Part shown: positions 24,037-34,500 of the stretch, piece by piece
Position numbering within the stretch: position 1 is the stretch's first letter
How the letters are laid out: each line of letters opens with the position of its first letter
DNA from: Orbilia blumenaviensis
Lineage: Eukaryota; Ascomycota; Orbiliomycetes; Orbiliales; Orbiliaceae
Direction of reading: 5' to 3'
Length of the DNA: 64,000 nucleotides
Assembly (NCBI GenBank): GCA_036872755.1
Contig: JAVHNS010000013.1
Span: 1,302,001 to 1,366,000 of the forward strand
Position numbers and translations under genes: made by a program
Notes under the pieces: model-generated
Databases searched by the model: none
Seen by the model: only the letters and a program-made list of their open reading frames with translations
Told to the model about the DNA's origin: nothing

Positions 24037-26816
24037 CTCTTTGAAGCTTCGCAGCCTCGCGGTGAGTGCATGTATTGCAATCTGTGACTCGACGGTCATT
24101 TCGGACTGGCTGGTTGGCTGGCTGGCTAGCTGGGGGTTGGCGCTGTTCGCGTTCTATAGTGATCCTAGGCCCGCGCAGGTTGCTGTCGCTGGGCACCACA
24201 CTGGCAGGAAATTAATAACGGGGGGCGATATGCTTGCCCGTCTCTTCGAATACATTCGTCATTCCGTTGCGATTAAGGATCGATTGATCCATATCTATAT
24301 TGTTTACCATTGCCTTAATACCTATTGCACAGGTAATTTTTGACGATGTCATGCTATCAGTAAAATTAATATTACCTACCCATGTATATGTAGGTAGTTA
24401 TTAGTTTTTTAATAAACTGATCGGGATGACCATCTCCAGATCCAGATCCAGCCGAGTCTGGGTTACAAGACCAATTGAGCCTAAGATCTCTAATTCACTC
24501 CCGCTTTCTCTTGAAGTACTAGTTAGGGAAGCAGGTGGCACAGGATTAGCCCGGTTCATGATCGCGATTGCGCGATATCGATAGCGATATGGCATCTAAA
24601 TTCATATCAAATGCATATGTGTGTCTGGATATTAATGCACCGGTCATGCAATCGCAACTTAACTGCAGGGTCGATTCGAATATCCATCAATGTAATTACT
24701 ATCCTCGCTACCAGGATATTCTTGACCCTGCAACAGGTCGCTGCCTTCTAGTTTCAGCAGTCAGCTGCAGGTTCAAACATCCGGTCTGCAGCCCAAAGAT
24801 GCCCAGATTCCTCTACCACAACCCCCCAAGATACGTGCTCCAGCTAGAAACTTTCTCCGAGGCGATGCTCGAGACAAAAGACCTAAACCAGTGATATCGA
24901 TATATCGATCCTTGCAAGCCTCGGAATTTCTGAGAAGCAGCCGGGTCGGCCTGACAGGATCGTAACCGTTTTGTTTCGTTCACGTGGTTCCCGCGTAGGG
25001 TTAATATACCAAGCTACCATACCATTTGCGCAGGTCCGACTGCCATCACCGGCCATCGACTCGGATCTAGCTTCGGTCCAAACAGAACTGAGACAACGCT
25101 GCGCCGACTCGAGACATAGCCGTCGGTGTCGATAATTGCATATCGCAGTATCGGTTCGGTCTCTCATCCGCCGAACGTACTGCCTTGATACGGCTTCGAT
25201 ACGTAGTTCACGAGGCAAGCTTAAGCTTCATTGGCTTGAAACGAAAATGCATAGGCATAGCCTAGGTCCCCAACTACCTTGGTAAAACTCGCTGAAACAC
25301 GTTTTTGAAGATTTCCGAGCTTAGGGAGACTAATTTAGTCGGAGTATACGGTTGCGAATTCATATGAGCTATATATATGGGAAGTGATTAAAATTAATTA
25401 CTTGCTTTTCTTTTGTTAGTTATCTATCAGTATAATTATCAGATTCAACCTTTTGTACTTTTCGCGGCAGAAAACCTTGTGGTTTCGTAAGTATTCTATT
25501 AGAGCTCCTTCGTTAGGATAGAACTGGGTTCCCAAGCTTTGTTTGTCCGCCCCAATCCGATGAGCTGCAAAAGCTAGGCGTCCTCGAGCAACCTCAATCA
25601 AATTTCAGGTCTGCGAGCTCACAGCTTTCGATTGCTACCATATGCACCGAGCAGGGCTTGGATCTCCCACCCTGGGCTGTTTAAGTCGTCCTTTTCATGC
25701 TTTAGTTTTTATTTTTTATGATTATTTCTGCCCAGAGCGTTGAGATCATAATGCTGGGTGTGTGTCATGTCCTAGTGTGTTTCTTCTCCTTTCTCTGATA
25801 AACTGGTTGTTAGAGGATATATGGAGGACTATGTACTACTTCACTGCGGCCGGATCCCTCAAACTATAGAACTATCCCCAAAAGTCTTTGGGAGGCAAAT
25901 TTTTTCATTTAAATTTTTTAGTATGGCCAGAGTCTCGGAAATAGATGCGCTTGCAAGCCTTTAAGGCTCAATCAAAGGCTGGCGAAAGGGTGGGTGCTGG
26001 GCGGCGACGACGTTGGGTTTTGTGGGGTCTTCCAGCTCCCACCATCGCTAGCTAGCAAAACTTGGGGAGTAAAGAGCCCACGCAGTGGCAGTGTGTGCGG
26101 ACTGCTATGTACATCTAACAAGCACCGGGCCTAAGTAATAGAACTAATAGCATTCCCGCGTCAGTGTATCAGTAAATTAGTTGTTACGCGCAGAATCAAG
26201 CAGGCTCTCGTGGAGTCTGTCTGGGTTGTTGCCTCATCCTGAACTACCCTAGGTAGCTAGCTAGCTCGCTAGCGTGGCTCTGCTGCGGGCCTCACACATC
26301 AGAACATATAAAATGTAATGGGCAAATAAATGTCCTACTTTTTCTAGCTTTTCCTAGCAAAAACCCTTCTTTCTATTTCTTTTTTCATCTTCTTTCCTTT
26401 CCTCTGAAGTTGCTTTTTTTTTCTCAGGCCGTAGCTCTGCTGCGGCAGAAGTCTAGCATCGATGTTGGAAAACGATATAACACCCCTTCTCGCGCGAATT
26501 TCAGAACGATAAGTCTAAAGAAAAAAAAGTACTTAAAGCACGCTCTATCTTCAGTTTCAATACTAGTTCCCAAAATTCATCCGCATTCTTTTTGTGACCA
26601 TCTACTTTTAACCTCCCTTCAAATTCGTGAAGCAACTCGCTCCTTATCTTATTTTGTCCTAACCCAGACGTCTCGAGTGCACCTGCATCCCATCTCTCCA
26701 TCGAGTTTGATTTCACGTGTTGGATCCTGCAACAACAAACAGCCGTTTGGCCCCACCAGTACAACACCAAAAGTAAAGAAAGTAGAAGGAGGAGAAGAAG
26801 AAGAAAAAAAAAAAAA

Positions 26817-27151
26817 ATGTCTGGCCAGTCTCTTGAGCTTAGTGGAAACTACACTCCTGACACCAACCCTGAGAATGCCGACATCGACTGGCAATCTATC
26901 CGGAATCTCCCAAAGGGACTACAGCAAAATCAAAAAACTCGGTCATCCAATATCTATGGAGCTTCAGGAAACTGGGATAGACAGGGCCTCGAAGCAGCTC
27001 GTCAAGATGCCAGTAAGTCACCATCCGATTCGATATGGTTTCGTCTATCGTTACTTTGAAAAAGGGAATCAGCTGACAGGGAACAGGGAGAATAAACCAG
27101 AGCCATCAATATTCGGGCAGCGCCAACCGTGGTTCTTCGTACGGCCGTTAA
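26817..27151 (+). CDS. Small hydrophilic protein, 86 aa
   Basis: Predicted small protein of unknown function. Exons are 26817-27012 and 27087-27151; the intron has a GTAAGT donor and an AACAG acceptor. The peptide begins MSGQSLELSGNYTPDTNP, is rich in Asn, Ser, Gly and Gln, and ends in a Gly/Ser/Tyr/Arg tail (SGSANRGSSYGR) shortly before a stop. There is no signal peptide or membrane segment. I support it because the ATG follows a purine-rich A run, the frame from the ATG to the donor is well composed, and splicing extends it in the same style (NIYGASGNWDRQ before, HQYSGSANRG after the junction). An alternative acceptor at 27079 would give a longer tail of different composition. The protein recalls small conserved hypothetical proteins of Pezizomycotina, but I cannot name it. 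It lies 265 nt upstream of a tRNA gene. Confidence 0.68.
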
Positions 27152-27415
27152 TGCCTAGCAGACATAACGACACATCTCCTTTGCCGTCTCTCTGCAACGA
27201 TAGATACCCAAGCACTCTACAGTTTCTTTTGTTGCAACTTTTGTGTTGACCAAAGAACAAACGAGGTGGTTTCCTTGGTCTTGTTGTTCCTGAACGTCGT
27301 CTCCAAATGATTACCCAGGTCGATCTCAGCCATCCAGCTGCAGGCCTCACAACAGTCTACATCTACCGACAATTGCTACTACCTTGATATACGCAAATCA
27401 AAGCACCGCTTCCAT

Positions 27416-27511
27416 GGTTTCATGGTGTAGTTGGTTATCACGCGACCTTAACAAGGCTCTTCTTGAGCATTCGTACGGTCGAGGTCTTGAGTTCGATCCT
27501 CAATGAAATCA
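27416..27511 (+). tRNA. tRNA-Val (AAC) with a 22-nt intron
   Basis: A full cloverleaf can be drawn. The acceptor stem pairs GGTTTCA (27416-27422) with TGAAATC (27504-27510), with A as discriminator. The D arm is GTGTAGTTGGTTATCAC. The anticodon stem CGACC pairs with GGTCG, the loop carries AAC, and the T arm is TTGAG-TTCGATC-CTCAA. An intron occupies 27454-27475, directly after position 37, the standard eukaryotic tRNA intron site. The internal A and B boxes (TGGTGTAGTTGG, GTTCGATCC) are intact. A T6 run follows within 3 nt. Confidence 0.95.
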
Positions 27512-27513
27512 TC

Positions 27514-27519
27514 TTTTTT
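27514..27519 (+). terminator. RNA polymerase III terminator of tRNA-Val
   Basis: Six T residues just downstream of the tRNA 3' end, as expected for Pol III termination. Confidence 0.85.
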
Positions 27520-28521
27520 GTTTGTCTTTTACCCTTTGTCTTTCACGTTTCCTTCGCATTTACCATTTTTTTTTTGGGGTGGGACAATCTGGTGTTATTT
27601 TAGTGCGACTGGAGTAGATGGAGTCTTTTATAGGCTGAACGGTTCTGTATCCATATATCGGCGTTTACGCTTGTTTATTCTCAGCGGTTTTTTCTTTCCT
27701 ATTTCGACTTTATTTTATTAGCATTTCTACAGTGGTCTATCGGCGCAGTCGGGTTTCATGATATTCACTCCTCCTTTTGTCCTTTTCTTTCCTCCTCCAT
27801 TCGAGTTCTCCTCCTTCTACCCCCTTCTCTTTTTTCCTTCTAGACTCTTGGATGTCTTTTCGTTTTGTATCTTCTGCTAAGATTCTAGTTTTCTTGGATA
27901 TACTATTGGGCTTCAGGAGTTTTGGTCTGCGCGTTTGTTAGGGATATACGTCTAGAGGCAAATGGATTTTTTTTTTTCAATCGATCGAGTCGCATTCATT
28001 GATTGCATAAAGAAGATTTTAGGTACAAGAAGAAAAGGTATACGGTCCAAATTATGTACTAAAAGAATTAAAGGAAAAAGAAAGGTAATTTTTGGGTAAA
28101 GCAGATTAGAAAAAATGAGAATAAAAGGGGGAACAAGGCGGGGAAGAGAAATTGACTGAAATAAATAAATATTTTGGGGGAATATTATGAAGTTATATAT
28201 TGTAAAATCTGGGTAGGTTGTTTGGTAAAGATAACGTCAAAAGGGCAAGTGCAGATATACGCTAAGGGAAAACTGAAAGAACAAAAAGAACCAGATAGTG
28301 GTTTAGTAAGAATGAGACACCGGGCATCATTATAGCAGGGAGGCAACTGGGAACCCCCACTGTAGACATTAATTCCGACATTATACTTTAACAGCGGTGA
28401 AGCGCTGGAGCAATGGTACCGAAAACCAAAAATGAGGAGAAAAACAAAGGAAGGGGAACTTTAACACAGCCAAACAAAAGGAAAGAAAAATAAAAGACAG
28501 GGTGGAACTTATATACGACAC
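27520..28521. other. Intergenic: 3' region of the large coiled-coil gene
   Basis: AT-rich DNA between the tRNA and the stop codon of the minus-strand giant gene, probably mostly 3' UTR. No coding region or RNA gene is seen. Confidence 0.5.
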
Positions 28522-31500
28522 CTATCGTCTGATGTACGGGCTGTTCCTTGCGAACCCGGGCACCCCTAGATCGTCCTCGTCCTCGTCCTCATCGTCGTCG
28601 ACAATACTCCCCATGTTAACTTGGGCGCTCGTGAGAGCGTCGGCTATATCTTCGTCTTCCTCGACGAAATACTGCTGCCCTGACATGCTGGGCCCGACGT
28701 TGTCGGTGGCATCCTCATCATACGCGAAGGCGCTACTCTTTTCACTGCGCTCACTTCTTTGGCTAGAGTGGCTTGGCGCCCTCGGCCTAATTCTTAACGA
28801 ACTGGCAGTAGCTGTAAGTGTAGATGTGGAGCTACTGAGTGATGGAGGAGGGTGGGGATGGGATGGTGGATGAGGGTGGGGATGGGATGGTGGATGAGGG
28901 TGAGGAGCTACCGTCTCACTGCCCACTCTACCCGTCAACCCTGCAAATCTATCTTTTGCGAGGCTCGACGCGAGTGCTGCCGGCTTACTCAATGATATTG
29001 GTGGGGTCAGTAACCCTGTCAAGAAGTTCTGCCTTGAGGTCGGTCTGGAGGGCGATTGCTGTACACTTCCTTGTTCCGATGCGTCCCGTGCCATTGCTGA
29101 GGACGACGCCGCAACTGAAACGTAACCAGGGTCGTCGTACTTTGCCTTTCCTTTCCTCAAGCCTCCCAAGGCCCCGCTGAGACCTCGATTGGCGAATCCA
29201 TACAAACTACCGACGGTGGTCGTTGGAATTGGTTCAGTAGATGCACTTAATGCCGCATTGCGTTCTCTTTCCTGCTGCTCCATCTCGAGGTTGGCCTTCA
29301 GCCTTATTGCAGCATTGCGCACAGTGACCTTATCAAACTGTGGCTTGCCGAGCTGACGGACAATCTCTTCGAGTTCACCAATGCGGACGCTCAGGAGCTC
29401 GCGAAGGAAGACGTTCTCGTGCTCGACTTCTTTGGCGGCAGGCGATTTGCGGAGGGATTCGATTTCCTCAGCTTGGGTTTCGATAGTAGCTTCCTTTTCT
29501 TGGAGTTGCTCTTGTAGCACGGCAAGTGATTCGCGGAGGGCTTTGTTGTCGGTAGCAGATGGTGTGCTCTTGGTCTCTGTAGAATAATGAGGAACATGAT
29601 GGTGGCTGTGATGAGCGGTTGCTGGAGACTTCGCACTTTGAGCAGCGATCGCGGCAGCCTGGGCAGCCTTCTTTGCAATCTCCAGTTGATTCTCGAGTAC
29701 CTCGATCTTGTCGGTATAAACACCCTGCTGCGCCTGTTGAACTTCCATCTGCTCTTTCAAGAATATTCTTTCACGTTCAATATCCTCAATTGCGTTCTCG
29801 ATATCGCGCCTGTGTTTCTCCTTGAGACCTTCGATCATATTTTCGTACCGTTGGTGCTGGTCCTCGAGTTTCGCGGTGTTCTGGTGAGCCTCGTGTTGCA
29901 TTGCGACTTCATGGGAAGTCTTCATTTCTCGAATGAAGGCATCCTTGGAATCAACGGCCTCACTGTGCAGCATCTGCAATCTCTCCTTGGAGGTTTCAGC
30001 CTCCATCATGATCTTGCTAATCTCTGCCTGGAGGTTGGATTTCACGCTCTCGGTTTCGGCACGCGCGATTTCGAGCTGAGCTTGAAGCGCCATAGTCACC
30101 CTAAGCGTATCATGGTTGGTACTGTCCCTCTCAGTCACCACGGCTCGTTCCTTGTCGATAACCTCCGCCCTCAATCGGTCGACCAGGGCCTCCATCTTCA
30201 AGTTGTCGCGTCTGACCTGTTCAACCTCGACTCTCAACCTAATAGCCTCCCTCTCCTCGTCTTGCATCCTCATCACGTCGGCCTCCATGCGTTCCTTCAT
30301 TTTGAGGACATGGTCGAGTTCGATCCTCAGTCTGATAGCGTTCTTCTCCTCTGCCTCCAGCCTTCTCATCTCCTCCTCCCTGCTTTCCCGCATACGCAAT
30401 TCAGTATCGAGACGAGTCTCAAGAGTCTGGATGCGATTCTTCTGTAGCTCGTTTCGCTCTCTCCACCTCGCTTGCTTATTCTCGACCTCGGCTGCTGCCT
30501 TTATGACCTTATCCTGAAGATCCTCTAGTCTCGTGTTGGAGCCATCGTGCAGCCTCCTTGATTCTTCAAGGCTGGCCTCGAGCACTGGGATTACCCTCCG
30601 GAGTTCTGCAGCTTCTGCAACTGCAGCTTCCATATCCGCAGCGATCTTATCAGATTTGGCTTTAGCATCGGCAAGCTGCCCTTCCAAATTGGCTTTGACG
30701 ACTGTCAAATCACCGACGGATTTCTGCAAACTCGAATGTGCGCCTTCTAACAGAGCAGCCCTCATTTGTGCTTGAGTCAAGGTTTTATTTCTCTTCTCTT
30801 CGACTTCTCGGAACTTCCTCTCCATCTCGTCTGCTCTTTCTCTAGCTTCTTTCTCTTTTTCGGCAGAGGTATTCAGCCTTCTCTCGAGTTCAGAGATCGA
30901 ATCTCGCAAGACCCTCTTGGCATTAGCTTCTCCTTCCTGTACCTTCTGTTGATCCTGGAGAGTCTTCTCAAGCGCCGAAATCCTCAATTGCAGGACCTCG
31001 ACCGTTGCGGCAGCGCTTTCATCAGCTTCGGCACGACCTTCCTTGGAACTCTTATCAATGACCACAAGCCTCTCTTCGTCCTTCTGCTTTTGCGTCTCAA
31101 TGAATGCTGTCATCATGGCCTTGATCTCTTCAACTCCATTATTGTTATTGGTGATCGGCTCTACGGGTTTCGAAGGGGTAGCAAACTCTCGGGTAGCGAG
31201 GGCATCCAGAACAACGCTCCTGATACGCTCCAGCTTTTTGTCCTCTTTCCTCTTACCGGGGCTCCGCAAGACGTTGTTGCTGTCGTCGTCAGCGTCCTCT
31301 TCGTCATCAGCATCGCTCCAAGCACCCTCCCTCTTTGCCATTTTCTTTCTTAGAGGTGTAAAGTCTTGTAGAGCAGAGTATATAGCGCCAAGCTGCTTTT
31401 CGACAGGATCAAGTCTTGTTTCCAGGATGCCACCAACGACACTCTCAACTCGGGTATCAAAGAATGAGGCACGGGATCGCAATTTGGAGTCCTGGGTATC

Positions 31501-34500
31501 GTTATCTCCTAGCAGAGAATCCCAATCACTATCCGGTTCCAAGGGATCAATCGTAGGTATTCCCCGCTCTGCCATAGACAGCGGTACGCTTGTGGCAAAA
31601 GCATTGATCTTCTCTGGGCTTGCAGGGCTAGGTGCATTGCTTCTTCCTCTGTTTTCGACATGGCTTTGCTGGACCGCTAACTTGGCTTTCTCCGGTGGTG
31701 GAATATATTCTGGTAGCGCTGGTGCTGGCTGAATGCTCTCACTGCTGCTGGATGGAGAGGCCGCAAACGCCGATTCGACAGGTGGATTAAGCTGCACTTC
31801 TCTCTGCAAACCATCGGAGTCTTCTTCCTCGAGATGTAGCTCTTCGTCTTCATCCCCGTCCGCAAGCTCGGATTCCACATTTTCTTGTGTGAACATAAAG
31901 TTGAAAGTATCATTCAACTCCTGGGCCGATGGCATCGGCAACCGCTCAGCAATTGGCGCGGAGGAAAGTAACACTTGATCGCCTTCCTTCTCAGCTCCAT
32001 CAGCGAACGTAAATTCGGCAGCGTCAGGGTCGAAAACAATCCCCCCTTTCATATTAACTTCCTTCTCATCGCTAGGTGCAGGGATATCCTCTTTTTGCTT
32101 TCGTTCCATCAAAGCCTGCCCGATAGCCAAATCTTCGAGGTGTTGATACTCTTGGTCCATCACACCGAACACGTCACTCTTGGTTCGCTTTTCATAATGA
32201 TCGCTAGCGCTGGCGGGGCGAGCTTCTGCGAAACTGGCAGCATCAGATGAGATCTTGAAGAGGTATTTTTCGGACTTGTTCACTTCAGTACGAGTGTCAG
32301 TTTCATTGCCCACATATGATTCCAGAACGCCTCCTCTACTGCTATGTTCTAGGACCTCAGGAGCAGAAGATGGCGAGGATGTTGTCGGGACGCGGGGTAG
32401 CTTGTCATAAACAACAGACTCCTTGTCATCATCCTCAAGTGCTCGCTTAGGTGAAGCATTCTGTGCCCGCTCTTGCTCTTCTTCCAAGTGGCGTCGCTCG
32501 ATTTCTCGTTCCATATCTCTCATCAATGGACCAGGAGAGGGCGCGAACATAGGAACATCGTCACCATCGTCGCGGTCTTGGAAAAATCTACCTTTCTTCC
32601 CGCCCCTATCATCTCGCAGAAAGCTGGGACGTCCGCCAGTGGCCCATCCAAATTCTTCCTCCGTATCCTCTGGATCAAGTGGCTGCGTGAGAAGGCTCTT
32701 TTTCGATGTATTGGGTGGTGATATGAAATCTTCTGTTCTATACGAGAAAATCGGGGTGGAGTTGGTAGACATGGAAGTAACCGGGCCTGACTTTGGAGGT
32801 GTGAAGGCTGGCACAACAGGATTAAAGCCTTTCGAGAAGAATGAGAACGGGCTCAATGGGCCCTTGGATACACTCGATGAAGCAGATGAGAAGCTGTTGT
32901 TGGCCTGCTTCCCGGACTCTGGTGTGAAGTTCGAAGGCTGAAAGACCGGAGCATCTACGTTGAATTGCGTTCCACTGCTATTCCGGGAGTGGCTGGCTTG
33001 TGTTGGAACAGCGGGCTTGACAGGCGTGAGATGAGCCGTAGGAGGTGAGAAAACAGCTGCATTAGGATTGAAGCCACCGAACTTGAATTCGGGAGCGCCT
33101 ACATTGAGCTTGGATGGCTGAGTTTGCGAAACCGGTGCGAACTGACCCGATATATTTGACATATTAGACGTAGTCCTTTCGTGACGGGGGATGGTATCCG
33201 GAACCCATTTGGCCTCGGCTCCAATATCGGAGAAGTGGCGACGTCCCGGGCTAGGCGGTTCACTTGGATTCGTGTGTAGATCTGAGATGTTCGTCTGAGC
33301 TCCCTCGCTAAGGTCGTCTCTAAACCCACCATTGAGGGTGCTGTTCATATGGCTGCCCTGGACGGTTAAATTGTGGGGCGCGGGAATGAGAGGTATTGAA
33401 ACATGGTTGCGGGTGTTAGGGAGTTCTGGCTCTCCGCGCGCCATTTGAGAATTATGACGACTATGGACTGGAGTTCCGCGTAGGAAGGGTGGTAATCGGG
33501 ACGATATGTTGGAAATATTTGAGTTCTCGCGGGTGTGGAACTTTGACGATGGTTTTGTTGGATCCGTGTCGTTTCCGCTGTCTTCTACCTCTTGTTGCTC
33601 AGCACGTGGAGCAATTGCCGCTTCCTCGAGGATCGGCGACGTCGGATTGGTTTCGATCGCCTCCTCCGCAACAACTACCGGCTCAATCGCCTGTTCAGGG
33701 CTTGCTTTACGCTCGACCGGCTGAGGCTCTGGCTCTGGTGTCATTACGATATCCTCAACAGGTGTTAAGGTCTTCGCAGGAACAGGCTCCGAGGTATTTG
33801 CAACTACCGGGTCGATGATTTCAGGTTCAACGGGCGGCTCAACCATGTCGCTCTTAACAGGACCGGCAACTTCCTTAATCTCTTCTACCGGCCCCCTTTT
33901 GATTTCTTCCTCCTCGTCTTCGTCCTTGCCACCCTGCATCTCCTGTCTCAGATGAACACTCAACCGATTCATTCCATGCTTAGGCACAGGAACTACGATG
34001 GGTGTTACTCTCTGCACCTCAGGCTTACTTGTGGGGAGGATAGTATTGGAAGATTCTTCTGGCTCTTCGGCCTCTACCAGATCTTCAAGGCGTGGTTTGA
34101 GCTGCTGCTGCTGCTGCTGCATCAACTGTGCTTGCTGCTGCTGTTGCTGCTGTTGTTGCTGCTGTTGCTGTTGCATCTGCATATGGTGCTGAGCAGCTTG
34201 CTGGTGCAGATTTTGCCATTGAACAGAAGGACGATGTTGGTGTCGGCCAAACATCGGGCGCGGGTCATGACCACCCATCGAATAATCGATTTGCGGTTGT
34301 GGCATACCACTGGTATCAACAAAGCCAGGCGGTTGTGGACTAAAGCTTTTGAAACCACCAGGGCTGGCGACACTGCGCATGTCCATCTGAGGCGACCAGG
34401 CAGGAGGCATAGACTGTTGACCGTAAACCGGAGGAGTAGGCTGCGGTTGCGGTGAGTTCCGAGCGTTGTACGGTTCCCAGGTTTGAGGCTGAGGTGATTG

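Larger units (their letters stand above)
23468..26816. other. Intergenic region with pyrimidine-rich tracts
   Basis: Starts with the promoter of the minus-strand zinc-finger gene, with an AAGGTC triple repeat (about 23648-23671) and a pyrimidine tract of about 210 nt. From 24.1 to 26.4 kb I see no gene: the frames are short and lack motifs. The last 400 bases are probably the 5' leader of the small gene that starts at 26817. A frame is open through 26410-27012, but its upstream part reads as non-coding. Confidence 0.5.

Noticed and set aside
23622..24087. Overlapping long frames on both strands rich in Arg/Glu or Ser/Leu/Phe
   Set aside because: They are produced by the polypyrimidine repeat and are pure low complexity.
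26410..27249. A continuous 279-codon plus-strand frame over the small gene
   Set aside because: It lies in another phase than the ATG-initiated 86-aa frame over 26817-27012, covers the polypyrimidine leader and the intron, and has no motif.
29587..31732. Long plus-strand open frames (for example 29587-30447 and 31043-31732) opposite the giant coiled-coil gene
   Set aside because: They lie antisense to the long coiled-coil frame, are rich in Leu/Ser/Cys as expected for the complement of Glu/Lys/Gln codons, and have no motifs of their own.
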